64,000 bases of DNA from Thermoplasmata archaeon. GTDB lineage: Archaea; Thermoplasmatota; Thermoplasmata; Lutacidiplasmatales; UBA184. Of the stretch, positions 54,729 through 64,000 are shown one piece after another. Where the stretch lies: contig JAKIWV010000001.1 of the NCBI GenBank assembly GCA_022749815.1, positions 310,001 through 374,000 of the forward strand, given 5' to 3'. The notes beneath the pieces were generated by a model. It was not told the origin of the DNA. It did no database searches and worked only from the letters and a program-made list of their open reading frames with translations. The stretch's first letter is position 1, and each line of letters begins with the position of its first letter. A program made the translations under genes and the position numbers.

Positions 54729-55799
54729 ATGCGTTCGATGCGGCGGAACCTCCTGGTCGGGGTCGTCGTCGTCCTCGCCGTGGTCGGCGGGTTCGCGGGC
54801 GGCTGGTATCTCCGCTCGACCGGCTTGACTCCGGGCTCCTCGGCCGCCTCCCTCGCGGTGATCGCCGCCGGTAGCCTGGCCCCCATCCTTCCGTCGTTCA
54901 TCTCGGCCTTCGTCAACGCGACACCCGGCGTGCAGGGTCCGCTGTCGGCGCAGCTCTACGAAGGGAGCACCGCAGCGGCCACCGCGCTCACGACCGCCGC
55001 CCAGCCGTACGACCTCTTCATCTCCGCCGACTTCCGGGTGATCCCCAAGAACCTCGAACCTCCCACGGCGACCGTCGCTCAGTGGGAGGTGGTCTTCGCC
55101 TCCGACCCGGTCGTCCTCGCCTACGAGCCGAGCGGGGCCCTCACGGGCCTCAACGCCACGAATTGGTACCAGAAGGTCTCCCAGGCGGGCGTGGTCTTGG
55201 GCGCGCCCAACGCGAGCGCCGACCCGCTGGGCGCGAACCTGATCTTCACGCTCGAGCTCGAGGACGCCGCCGCCGGCCAGGCGGGCGCGTTCTACGGCCA
55301 CTTCTTTGCCGGCGCCCAGGGTGCCCTGGCCACCCCGACCGCCGCGACCAAGCTCGTGACGGAGAACGCGATGGCCTCGGCGCTCACGACCGGCGTGGTG
55401 GGCGTCACGCTGACGTACCGATCCTACGCGATCGCGGACCGATTGCCCTACCTCAACCTGAGCGCGCAGGTGAACCTCGGCGGACACGACCCGACCAACG
55501 TCGCGCACTATGGGACCGTCTCCACGACCGAGCTGTCCGGCACGGGGACGAAGGGCGTGAAGGGCGCCCCCGTGCTCTTCGCAGTTACGGTGCCCTCGAC
55601 GGCGCCGAACGCGGCTCTCGGGCTCGCCTTCGCGAGCTATCTTCTCTCGAACGCGACGAGCCCGCTCTGGGCGGCCGATGGCTTCACCCCTCTCGCGCCG
55701 GCCTGGGTCGACCATCCGGCCCAGGTTCCGGCGGCCATCGGGGGCTTCGCCCCGAATGGACTGCCTGCGCTTCCCTCCTACCTAGCGGCCTTCACCTGA
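54729..55799 (+). CDS. wtpA: Molybdate/tungstate ABC transporter substrate-binding protein
   Basis: N-terminal TM/signal; LAVIAAGSLAPILPSFISAFVNATPGVQ; followed by permease, ATPase and ModE-like regulator. Confidence 0.78.
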   Translation: MRSMRRNLLVGVVVVLAVVGGFAGGWYLRSTGLTPGSSAASLAVIAAGSLAPILPSFISAFVNATPGVQGPLSAQLYEGSTAAATALTTAAQPYDLFISADFRVIPKNLEPPTATVAQWEVVFASDPVVLAYEPSGALTGLNATNWYQKVSQAGVVLGAPNASADPLGANLIFTLELEDAAAGQAGAFYGHFFAGAQGALATPTAATKLVTENAMASALTTGVVGVTLTYRSYAIADRLPYLNLSAQVNLGGHDPTNVAHYGTVSTTELSGTGTKGVKGAPVLFAVTVPSTAPNAALGLAFASYLLSNATSPLWAADGFTPLAPAWVDHPAQVPAAIGGFAPNGLPALPSYLAAFT

Positions 55800-55838
55800 G
55801 CCGGCTCGACCGGCTCTCTCCGAAGCTTCGGAAACTTC

Positions 55839-56687
55839 GTGGGCGCGCCGGACCTTCTGCGAGCACTCCCCCGGGCGTTCGCCGGCCTCCTGTCGGCATC
55901 GCTCGTCGGGCTGTTCGTGCTCCCCATCGTGGCCCTGGTGGCGTACGCGGGCGCCGCCGGCATCGGGTCGGCGGCGGCGGACGCGGGCTTTCGCACGTCG
56001 CTCGAGTTCACGCTGCTCGCGTCCGGCGTTGCCGTGGGTCTGGGGCTGCTCACCGGGGTTCCGCTCGGCTACGTGCTCGCCCGCTACCAGTTTCCGGGCC
56101 GGTCCGTCGTGGAGTCGTTCGTGCTGATCCCGGTGGTGATCCCTCACCTCGTCGTCGGGATCGCCTTGCTGCTCCTCTTCCGTCCCTCGACGCCGTTCGG
56201 ACAGCTGGCGCACGCCCTCGGATTGCCGGTCTTCGACGCCATCTGGGGCGTGATCCTGGTGATGCTGTACGTCGGGGCATCGTACGTTGTCCTGACGAGT
56301 CAGCTCGCCTTCCGGTCCATCGATGCGGAGGCGCTCGAAGCGGCCCGCTCGCTCGGCGCGTCGCCGACGGAGGCGTTCCTGACCGTTACGTTACCCCAGG
56401 CGGTGCGGGGGGTGCTCACCGGCGCGCTGTTGATGTGGGCTCGGGGCGTGAGCGAGGTGGGCGGCTTCCTGATCCTCGCGTACTTTGTCTCGCCGAGCGT
56501 TCCCTGGACGGGTCCCCCGACCAGCACCGCCTCGGTGTACATTTACCAACTCTACTCAATCAGCGGCCTCCCCGGGGCCACGGCCGCCGCCTCTCTGCTG
56601 GTGTTCATCGCCCTCGGCATCTTCGTGGCGATCCGGCTCGTCGACCGTACCGGGATGGCCTGGGCCCGCGGGGCGTGGTTCTCGTGA
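55839..56687 (+). CDS. wtpB: Molybdate/tungstate ABC transporter permease
   Basis: TM-rich; EALEAARSLGASPTEAFLTVTLPQAVRGVLTG EAA loop. Confidence 0.82.
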   Translation: MGAPDLLRALPRAFAGLLSASLVGLFVLPIVALVAYAGAAGIGSAAADAGFRTSLEFTLLASGVAVGLGLLTGVPLGYVLARYQFPGRSVVESFVLIPVVIPHLVVGIALLLLFRPSTPFGQLAHALGLPVFDAIWGVILVMLYVGASYVVLTSQLAFRSIDAEALEAARSLGASPTEAFLTVTLPQAVRGVLTGALLMWARGVSEVGGFLILAYFVSPSVPWTGPPTSTASVYIYQLYSISGLPGATAAASLLVFIALGIFVAIRLVDRTGMAWARGAWFS

Positions 56688-57715
56688 GCGGTCTCGAGCT
56701 CCGGGAACTGGCCGCGGAGCGGGGCGGGTTCCGTCTGGGGCCCGTCACCCTCGAGGTCGCGGCCGGCACCGCGACGGTCCTCTTGGGGCCCTCCGGCGCC
56801 GGCAAGACGACCCTCCTGCGGGCCGTCGCCGGTTTTCTGCCGCTCGCCGGAGGGACGGTCTGGTTCGATGGGGAGGAGGTGGGTTCCCAGGCGCCGGAAC
56901 GTCGACGGTTCGGCTTCGTGCCACCGAACCTCGGCTTGCTTCCGCACCGGCGCGTGGAACAGAACGTGCGCTATCCGCTCGACCTCCGGGGAGACCCCGA
57001 GGCTTCCCAGAAAGCCCGCGGTTGGATGGAACGGTTCGAACTGGTCGAGCTCGGACGGCGGTTTCCTTTCGAGTTAAGCTCGGGCCAGCGCCAGCGCGTG
57101 GCGATGGCCCGCGCCCTGGCCGCCGAGCCCCGGCTCCTCCTCTGGGACGAGCCGCTCGCCGCCCTGGACGTGGAGAGCCGGGACGGGTTGATCCGGCTCC
57201 TGCGCGGTCTCATCGAGTCGGAGCAGCTTCCGCTCCTGCTCGTCACGCACGACCCCTCGACGGCCGGGGCCTTGGCCTCTCGATGGGTGGTCCTCGAGCA
57301 CGGACGCGTACGGTTCGACGCCCCACCGGAGGCGCTGTCCCGGGGCCCGCTCGACCGGTTCACGGCCCGATTCCTGGGATACGAGAACCTGTACTCCCCG
57401 ACCGAGCTGGCTCACGCGGGGAACGGCTCGCTCGCTCCCCTCCTCCGGGCGGCCGCGGGACCCGGCGGGATCGTCGTGCCGTCGAACTCGCTCCGTTGGC
57501 GCGCGGGCGCGGGCGGCCCCCACGCGGCTCGGGTCGAGGCGACGCGCCGCATCTCCTCGGGGTGGGTGCTCGCCCTCCGGCAGGGCGGGTTGACCTTCCA
57601 CGCGGCGCCGTACCGCGTCGTGCCGTCGGTCCGCGTGGGCGATACCGTGTCGATCGACCTCGACCTCGACGCCCTCAAGCCGCTCGAAGCCTCCCCCGTA
57701 TCCGAGGCCGGATGA
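56684..57715 (+). CDS. wtpC: Molybdate/tungstate ABC transporter ATPase
   Basis: GPSGAGKTTLLRAVAG, LSSGQRQRVAMARALAAEPRLLLWDEPLAALD; GTG start overlaps wtpB stop. Confidence 0.88.
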   Translation: MSGLELRELAAERGGFRLGPVTLEVAAGTATVLLGPSGAGKTTLLRAVAGFLPLAGGTVWFDGEEVGSQAPERRRFGFVPPNLGLLPHRRVEQNVRYPLDLRGDPEASQKARGWMERFELVELGRRFPFELSSGQRQRVAMARALAAEPRLLLWDEPLAALDVESRDGLIRLLRGLIESEQLPLLLVTHDPSTAGALASRWVVLEHGRVRFDAPPEALSRGPLDRFTARFLGYENLYSPTELAHAGNGSLAPLLRAAAGPGGIVVPSNSLRWRAGAGGPHAARVEATRRISSGWVLALRQGGLTFHAAPYRVVPSVRVGDTVSIDLDLDALKPLEASPVSEAG

Positions 57716-58347
57716 CCGCCGAACGATGGGTGACGCCGCTCGACCGCCGTCTCCTCGACCGGCTCTCGACCGAGCCCAACCTCGTGCGGGCCGCCCGCGA
57801 GCTCGGGATCGGCCGGGACCGGGCCGTCTACCGGCTCGTCCGCCTCCGGCGGCTGTACGGAGGTCCGGTCGCCCGGAGCCGCAAGGGGGGAACGACGGCC
57901 GGTCGCACCGAACTCACCCCCCTCGGTCGGCAACTCCTCTATCGGAGCTTCGGGTCCCCTGCGCGGACGAACCGGTGGCGGGGGACCTACCAGCGCCTCC
58001 CCGGACCCCGGGTGGTCTTCACCGAGGGGACCGAGCTCGAAGTGGCGTTCCGGCATCGGGACGGTCAGGCCGTGACCGTCGAGGTCGACCCCGAAGCGAT
58101 CGTCGTCGGCCGCCGTCGGGCCGAGTTGAGCACCCGGAACGTTCTCCCGGCGACGGTCATCGCCGTGCGCGGGAGCCGGGGGGGCACGGCCGAACTGACG
58201 GCGCACTGGGGAGACCGGCCGGTCCGGGTCGCGCTCACGGCCGGTTCCGTCGATCGGCTCGGACTCCGGCCGGGCCGCCGCGCCTACCTGTTCCTGAAGG
58301 CCGTTGCGGTCCGCCGGTCGCCTACTCCCGGATCCCCTCGGAGGTGA
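57712..58347 (+). CDS. modE: ModE-like HTH regulator with MOP/TOBE-like C-terminal region
   Basis: [112 protein letters not shown]. Confidence 0.85.
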   Translation: MTAERWVTPLDRRLLDRLSTEPNLVRAARELGIGRDRAVYRLVRLRRLYGGPVARSRKGGTTAGRTELTPLGRQLLYRSFGSPARTNRWRGTYQRLPGPRVVFTEGTELEVAFRHRDGQAVTVEVDPEAIVVGRRRAELSTRNVLPATVIAVRGSRGGTAELTAHWGDRPVRVALTAGSVDRLGLRPGRRAYLFLKAVAVRRSPTPGSPRR

Positions 58348-59323
58348 GGGAGATGACGGCCTCCCCTTCGGGGAGGTTCGGCGAGTCGATCAGGCGAGCG
58401 ATCCGCTTCGGCGGCTTCGATTTGCGGAGATAGATCCGGTAGGTCGCCGCGTGGGCGACGATGTTGCCGCCGATCGGCCGCGTCGGATCCCCGAACAGGA
58501 TGTCCGGCCGGGACGAGACCTGGTTCGTCACCACGATCGCCGCGTTGAACGTCGTGCCGAACCGGAGCAGCTCGTGGAGGTGCCGATTGAGGAACTGCTG
58601 GCGCGGCGCGAGCTCCCCTCGACCCATGTACTCGCTGCGGAAGTGCGCCGTGAGGGAGTCGACGACGATGAGCCGGATCGGCCGCTCCCGGGCCAGCTCC
58701 TGCGCCTTGCCGACGAGGAGCATCTGGTGATTGGAGTTGAAGGCGCGCGCGATGTGGATCTTGCCGAGCGCCTCGGTCGGGTCGAGGCCGACCGCCTTCG
58801 CCATGTCGACGATCCGTTCGGGACGGAACGTCGCCTCGGTGTCGATGTAGACGGTCTCCGAGGAGAGCCCACCGTGCTCAGGGGGCTGCTGGATGTTGAC
58901 CGCGATCTGGTGGGCGAGCTGGGTCTTTCCCGTGCCGAACTCGCCGGAGAACTCCGTGATCGCCTGGGTTTCGACGCCGCCGCCGAGGAGGTCGTCGAGC
59001 GACTTGGCCCCGGTCGAGACGCGACCCAGTTTCTGCCGGCGTTCGAGGAGGATGACGCCGCTCTCGAACCCTCCGACATCCGCCTGGCGTCGGGCTTCCG
59101 AGATGATCTTCTGGGCCGTGGCGGTGCCGATCTCGGCCGCTTCGGCCACGTCGCTCGGGGACGCGACGGCGAGTTCCATGAGGTCGGTGTAACCGGCCTC
59201 GCGGAGCTTATCGGCGATCGCCCCACCCACGCCGGGAAGGTCCTCGAGGGCGACGGCGGGCCGTGGCACGACGGCCTCCGGCTCGTCGGTCCCGGAGTTC
59301 CGGGCGCGTGGTTTGGCTGACAT
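58322..59323 (-). CDS. radA: DNA repair and recombination protein RadA
   Basis: [70 protein letters not shown]. Confidence 0.95.
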   Translation of the reverse strand: MSAKPRARNSGTDEPEAVVPRPAVALEDLPGVGGAIADKLREAGYTDLMELAVASPSDVAEAAEIGTATAQKIISEARRQADVGGFESGVILLERRQKLGRVSTGAKSLDDLLGGGVETQAITEFSGEFGTGKTQLAHQIAVNIQQPPEHGGLSSETVYIDTEATFRPERIVDMAKAVGLDPTEALGKIHIARAFNSNHQMLLVGKAQELARERPIRLIVVDSLTAHFRSEYMGRGELAPRQQFLNRHLHELLRFGTTFNAAIVVTNQVSSRPDILFGDPTRPIGGNIVAHAATYRIYLRKSKPPKRIARLIDSPNLPEGEAVISLTSEGIRE

Positions 59324-59393
59324 GGCCTCCGCAGCGGCGGCGGTCGGATAACGCCTGTGGAGAGGTCGTGAAACGGGTGGAAGATGCCCCGAA

Positions 59394-60377
59394 CTAGGGG
59401 AGGTTCGGCCCGGCGGGAACGGGGGCGAAGGGGACCCCGGTGAGGCGCTGGAACACCGTCGTGTAGAGTCGGCTCACCTCGTCCACGAGGAGCGGGGGCA
59501 GGGGCGGGATCGGCGGCTCCTCGCGGTGGGCGGTCCGGGCCGCCATGAGCTGGTCGTAGTAGCCGGTCGTCCGGTAGTGCTGGCGCACGAATTCCTTCGA
59601 GAAATCGACGATCCGGCCCCGCTCGTAGGCGCCCTTGTCCCAGAACCGGTCCTCGTCGGCGGTGCCGAACGTGTCGACGACCATGAGCCGGCCCTCCGCG
59701 TCGATGGCGAACTCCTTCTTTCCGTCGACGTGGATCAGGCCCCGGGGTGCGATCTCCTGTTCGATGCCCCGGTCGATCTTGAGGCAGATCTCCTGGATCT
59801 CATCCAACTGGCGTTGGTCGATCGCCGCGAGCTCCATCGCCTCCGCGAGGGGGAGGAGCCGGTCGACGGGCTCGAGCTTCGTCGTGAGCTCGAAGTGGGG
59901 GTGCGGAAGCTTCGCACCGTACTCGACGGGCTTCGCTTCGGGGAAGCCGAGCGCCTCGGGGAGCACGGCGCCGGCCTTGATCCGGTCCCAGATCGACCCG
60001 GCGACGTAGTACCGGACGATGACCTCGAGCGGGACGAAGTAGTTCTTCGGGCGCGGGCCGAGCGTTCTCGGTTTCGGCACCACCTGGACGCGGCGGACGC
60101 GCATCGAGGTCGACGAGGAGAGGCGGAGGAAATGATGCGGCACGCCGAGACGCGTGCACATGTCGAACCAGAAGGCGGCCGTGCGCGCGAGGGTCTCGCC
60201 CTTGAACGGGATCTCGCTCGGGATGTGCTTGTCGAAGACCGAGATATCGTCGGTGAACCGGAACTCGAGCTCGGTCGGAGAGACCTCGTAGATCTCCTTC
60301 ACCTTCCCCCGGCGAAGGTAGCGGGGTTCCGCCACGTCGGGCGACGGGACAGAGTCGGTGCGGGCGGCACGCGGCAT
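59394..60377 (-). CDS. purC: SAICAR synthase
   Basis: [66 protein letters not shown]. Confidence 0.9.
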   Translation of the reverse strand: MPRAARTDSVPSPDVAEPRYLRRGKVKEIYEVSPTELEFRFTDDISVFDKHIPSEIPFKGETLARTAAFWFDMCTRLGVPHHFLRLSSSTSMRVRRVQVVPKPRTLGPRPKNYFVPLEVIVRYYVAGSIWDRIKAGAVLPEALGFPEAKPVEYGAKLPHPHFELTTKLEPVDRLLPLAEAMELAAIDQRQLDEIQEICLKIDRGIEQEIAPRGLIHVDGKKEFAIDAEGRLMVVDTFGTADEDRFWDKGAYERGRIVDFSKEFVRQHYRTTGYYDQLMAARTAHREEPPIPPLPPLLVDEVSRLYTTVFQRLTGVPFAPVPAGPNLP

Positions 60378-60422
60378 GACGTCGCGTTCGACCCGGTCCG
60401 CCTACAATAGGCTTCGCGAAGC

Positions 60423-61817
60423 TTACGGAGCGAGGGGGGGGCCCGGGTCGGGGGCGGGAGGGGGCACCGGGCTCCTCCGCAGAGCGAACGGCCGGTCGTC
60501 GGGTGGGGGCTCCTCGCTCTCCGGATTGAGCAGGAGCGCGCGCGCCGGCAGACCCCCGGGCATGCGCGTTGCGAGGTCAGCCCGGCTCGCGGGCGTGCTG
60601 CGCCAGGCCCACAGCGCTCCCAGGGGAGCGATGATCGTCGTGACCAAGCCCACGAGCGCGATCGTGGTGAACAATCCGACGCTGAAGACTCCGTCGGCGA
60701 GGAGCAGCACCGCCATGGCAAGCTCGACCGCGCCCCGGCTGCTGAGCAGGAATCCCGCGGCGACGGAATCGGGGGCCGACAGTCCGAGGGCGCGCGCCAG
60801 GCCGGCGCCCGTACCGACTTTCGTGGCGATCGCCATCGCGAGCAGGACGCCCCACGCGCCGAGGGCGAGGAGCCCGCCCAACTGGCTCAGGTCCATCTCG
60901 ACCCCGACCAGCGCGAAGAAGAGCGGGACGAAAAACATCCAGTTCATCGTGCTGAAGATCGACAGGAACGCCTGATGCCGCTTGGAATCCCCCGTCGCCT
61001 GCGTGACGAGAAGGCCGGCATAGAACGCTCCGACGAGGAAGGTGAGCCCCAGCAGCTGGGAATAGAGCGCCGCGCCGAGCGCCATCGCCATCAGGACCGC
61101 GAAGCCGGCCTCCCGGGAGCGCAGGACCGAGGACATGCGATCCGGCCGCCGGCGCCACCAGCCGCTCTCCCGGACGAGCTTGAGCACGCGGCTGATCAGC
61201 AGCACGCCGGCGAGGAACAGACCGACCGAGACGACCGCCAGCGCGGCCGCGTAGAACGACGACCCGCCTCCCAGGGCCAGCTGGAGCAGGATCGCGAAGA
61301 CGGTCACGGCCGTGAGCTCGTTCACGAGGGCCGCCCCCATCACCAGGTTCCCGAGTCGCTGTCCCCCGATGCCGAACTCGGCGACCATGATGCCCATCAC
61401 GGGGAGGGCCGTGATCGACAACGTGAGCGCGGCGAACATGTCCGTGGTGACCGGCAGCCCGGGTTCCACCAGGGCGACGGCCACGGCGCCGAAGGCGAAC
61501 GGAAGCGCGAAGATCGCGACGCCCACGAGAGCGGTCCCGGCCTTCATCCGGGCGATCTCGTCGGGGTCGACGTGCAGCCCGGCCATGAACATGATGAAGA
61601 ATGTGGCGAGGATCTGGAGCCCCGTCAGCTCGGGGGTGAGCGACGTGAGGCCAATGTACGGGCCGAGGAGCGTGGGCCCCAGGAGGACGCCGACGATCAG
61701 CTGGCCGACGAGCGGGATGAGGCCGAGCCGGCCCGCGATCTCGCCGGCCACGATCGCGGCCGAGAGCAGGATGAAGAGCTGAACCAGGAACTCAGCTGAG
61801 GGCGGGAACAGGGGCAT
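60423..61817 (-). CDS. CPA2-family Na+/H+ or K+/H+ antiporter
   Basis: 464 aa polytopic; GRLGLIPLVGQLIVGVLLGPTLLG; FFIMFMAGLHVDPDEI. Confidence 0.87.
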   Translation of the reverse strand: MPLFPPSAEFLVQLFILLSAAIVAGEIAGRLGLIPLVGQLIVGVLLGPTLLGPYIGLTSLTPELTGLQILATFFIMFMAGLHVDPDEIARMKAGTALVGVAIFALPFAFGAVAVALVEPGLPVTTDMFAALTLSITALPVMGIMVAEFGIGGQRLGNLVMGAALVNELTAVTVFAILLQLALGGGSSFYAAALAVVSVGLFLAGVLLISRVLKLVRESGWWRRRPDRMSSVLRSREAGFAVLMAMALGAALYSQLLGLTFLVGAFYAGLLVTQATGDSKRHQAFLSIFSTMNWMFFVPLFFALVGVEMDLSQLGGLLALGAWGVLLAMAIATKVGTGAGLARALGLSAPDSVAAGFLLSSRGAVELAMAVLLLADGVFSVGLFTTIALVGLVTTIIAPLGALWAWRSTPASRADLATRMPGGLPARALLLNPESEEPPPDDRPFALRRSPVPPPAPDPGPPLAP

Positions 61818-61896
61818 TCAAGCGATGAATTACGTCGGACGGCCTGTTTAAGTGTGTGGGAACGACGGCAGAGGCCCCCGGAGGGCCGGGGCTCCC

Positions 61897-62433
61897 TTAC
61901 AGGATCCGTGCGTGATGCGCCGTGATCGGTCGGAAGCCGAGCTTGGCGTAGAAGCGGCCGGCGATCTCGTTCTGCGCCGGAAACTCGACGGTGACGATCC
62001 CGGCGCCCCGCTCCTTCAGGTGGGCGATCGTGTGCTCGACCAGGTACTGGCCGGCGCCGTGCCGCCGATAGAGCGGCAGCAGGTAGATGTCGAGGATGAC
62101 CCCCTCCGCCTCGGGCATGTAGAACGGCCGCTCGCGGATCGCCGCGCGGACGACCCCGATGACCTTGTCCTTGTCGGGGCCGGTGCCCTCCGCTGCGATG
62201 ACGAGACACTTCGGGTTCTTGATCTCGGCTCGGAGGACCGCCTCGGCCTGCGCCTCTACGTCGGGCCGGACCTTCAGCATCGGGTCGAACTCCTCGTTCA
62301 ATCGCTTGAGGCGGACGATCAGGGGGATCAGCGCCGGCAGGTCGCTCTCGAGGGCCGGCCGCGCGTGGATCGGCGCGCCCGGTGCTCGGCTGTCGGGTCG
62401 GCTCTCGGATGCGGGGGGGGTGCTTCGCTTCAT
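61897..62433 (-). CDS. GNAT-family acetyltransferase
   Basis: GVILDIYLLPLYRRHGAGQYLVEHTIAHLKERGAGIVTVEFPAQNEIAGRFYAKLGF. Confidence 0.87.
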   Translation of the reverse strand: MKRSTPPASESRPDSRAPGAPIHARPALESDLPALIPLIVRLKRLNEEFDPMLKVRPDVEAQAEAVLRAEIKNPKCLVIAAEGTGPDKDKVIGVVRAAIRERPFYMPEAEGVILDIYLLPLYRRHGAGQYLVEHTIAHLKERGAGIVTVEFPAQNEIAGRFYAKLGFRPITAHHARIL

Positions 62434-63860
62434 CGGGGGTTCCTGCGAGGAACGGGTTCGTCCGGCATCGGGTCGACGAGGCCGGAGCGCTGCAAGGCTT
62501 CGGTCAGAGCGGCGGGACGGGCCATCAAGGTTCGGGCCCGCTCATAGAACTCCTCCCGCGTCGCCCGGACCCGCGCGATGCCCAATCGGACGGCGCTTTC
62601 GGCGACGGCCGCCGCGACGTGCGGGAAGACCTCGCGCTCGTCCATCGTCGGCAGCAGGTGCTGGTCGGTGATCCCCCGCGTCGCCGTGCAGCGCGCCAGC
62701 TCCTGCGCTGCGGCGATCACGATCTCGTCGGGGATTGACCGGGCGCGAGCGTCGAGGACGCCCCGAAACACGCACGGAAAGATCAGCGAGTTGTTGACCT
62801 GGTTCGGGAAATCACCTCGTCCCGTCGCGACCACCGCGGCACCGGCGGCGCGGGCATCGGCGGGCCAGATCTCTGGCAGCGGATTCGCCAGCGCGAAGAC
62901 GATCGGATGAGGGGCCATCGACCGTACCCATTCCGGCCGGATCGTTCCGGGCACCGGCGTCGAGGCCGCGAGGATCACATCGGCGTCGGCCATCGCGTCC
63001 GACAGGTTTCCCTTCCGGCCCCCGCCGTTGGTCTCGAGCGCGATCCGGTACTTCCACCGGTTGCGCAGCTGCATCTCATCGAGGTCCTCCCGCTCGGCGT
63101 GAAGGACCCCGTGATGGTCCACGACGGTGAGCTGATGGGGTTCGTGTCCCAGCCGGATCAGGAGCCGGGCCGTGACGAGGTTCGCCGCACCGGCGCCGAG
63201 CAGGACGGTACGGGTCGATGACAGGGTTCGTCCGGTGAGCTCGAGGGCGTTGACCAGTCCGGCGAGCGTCGCGGCGGCGGTGCCGAGCTGGTCGTCGTGC
63301 CACACCGGGATCGGCAGCTTCCGCTGGAGCTCCTCCAGGACCTGGAAGCACTTCGGCGAGGCAATGTCTTCGAGATTGATCCCGCCGAAGGCCGGGGCGA
63401 TCCGCAGCGCGGTCTCGATGAGCGCCTCCGGAGTCGACACGTCCACCGGGAGGGGCACCGCGTCGACCCCGCCGAGGTACTTGAACAGCAAGGCCTTCCC
63501 TTCCATGACGGGGAGGGCGGCCTGGGGACCAACGTTGCCCAGCCCCAGTACCCGGCTCCCATCGGTGAGCACGGCGATCGTGTTCCACCGGCCGGTCAGG
63601 TCGAAGGCCCGTGCGGGGTCCCGCCGGATCTCCTGCGACACCGCGGCGATCCCGGGGGTGTACCAGAGGGAGAAATCGCGAAGGCTTCGTACCGGCACCT
63701 TCGCCACGGTTTCGACCTTCCCGCGGTAATACTCGGCGAGGCGCACCGCGCGCGCGCTCAGCGCCGCCGTCTGGTCCGCTTCAGACTCGGCCGTTTCCTC
63801 CGGCGGGGGAGAGGGAAGCGGAACCGACTTCCGGGAGCGCGGAGGCCTCGCCTCAACCAT
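62430..63860 (-). CDS. Malic enzyme (malate dehydrogenase, decarboxylating)
   Basis: LWYTPGIAAVSQEI, VLTDGSRVLGLGNVGPQAALPVMEGKALLFKYLGGVDAVPLPVD, GGINLEDIASPKCFQV, HDDQLGTAA. Alternative start at 63926. Confidence 0.92.
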   Translation of the reverse strand: MVEARPPRSRKSVPLPSPPPEETAESEADQTAALSARAVRLAEYYRGKVETVAKVPVRSLRDFSLWYTPGIAAVSQEIRRDPARAFDLTGRWNTIAVLTDGSRVLGLGNVGPQAALPVMEGKALLFKYLGGVDAVPLPVDVSTPEALIETALRIAPAFGGINLEDIASPKCFQVLEELQRKLPIPVWHDDQLGTAAATLAGLVNALELTGRTLSSTRTVLLGAGAANLVTARLLIRLGHEPHQLTVVDHHGVLHAEREDLDEMQLRNRWKYRIALETNGGGRKGNLSDAMADADVILAASTPVPGTIRPEWVRSMAPHPIVFALANPLPEIWPADARAAGAAVVATGRGDFPNQVNNSLIFPCVFRGVLDARARSIPDEIVIAAAQELARCTATRGITDQHLLPTMDEREVFPHVAAAVAESAVRLGIARVRATREEFYERARTLMARPAALTEALQRSGLVDPMPDEPVPRRNPR

Positions 63861-64000
63861 GGGTGGGTCTAGCACCACGGGGCCCATTTTAACCGTTTGG
63901 TCAAAAGCGAACCTCCCCATCGACAAATGCCGACTCCCGGGGTCGGGGACGGGCGCCGGAGGCTACGCGCCGTCGACCGGGAGCTCGGAAGAACCTCGAG

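Noticed and set aside
55082-57715. 877-aa + ORF
   Set aside because: Its first two thirds are out-of-frame translation of wtpA/wtpB; only the 3' part (from GTG 56684) is the real ATPase.
1-64000. CRISPR arrays, rRNA genes, inteins in DP2 or RadA
   Set aside because: Looked for regularly spaced repeats, rRNA-like stretches and intein blocks; none were convincing.

Overview
GC-rich archaeal chromosome segment. DP2 (PolD large subunit), RadA, FtsZ, PurP, TATA-like TTTAAG/CTTAAG boxes and an intron-bearing tRNA point to a euryarchaeal, probably Thermoplasmata-like host; that lineage call is inference. About 0-25 kb and 43.5-64 kb are mainly housekeeping and metabolism: tandem ATPase/TPR proteins, GcvT, PurP, a molybdo-hydroxylase operon, DP2, surface proteins and glycan genes, a QueA-like protein, PurH, MutY, HutH, a Ni-SOD/protease pair, a Wtp/Mod transporter with ModE, RadA, PurC, an antiporter and malic enzyme. 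About 25-43.5 kb is accessory. The strongest hidden signals are: (1) a ~12.8 kb integrated element (30683-43462) bounded by a 15-bp direct repeat. Its reconstructed circular junction is a perfect 12-8-12 inverted-repeat core, with paired TTYTGAAAC repeats in both arms, and integration swapped the 3' end of the gene next to ftsZ. No integrase is recognisable inside. (2) A tRNA-Arg(UCG) gene split by a 31-nt intron in the T-loop (59/60) with a perfect bulge-helix-bulge. (3) Two unrelated transposases that both carry an N-terminal SWIM-type CxC..CxH motif and both sit divergently to homologous AbrB-like small proteins. (4) A cargo cassette inside the element: BamHI-like R-M, DGQHR protein, class-II-shaped tRNA-like gene with a UCC anticodon, zinc ribbons, B12/radical-SAM protein, HAD and membrane proteins, and a PRTase. 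All family calls were made by eye from motifs; no searches were run.
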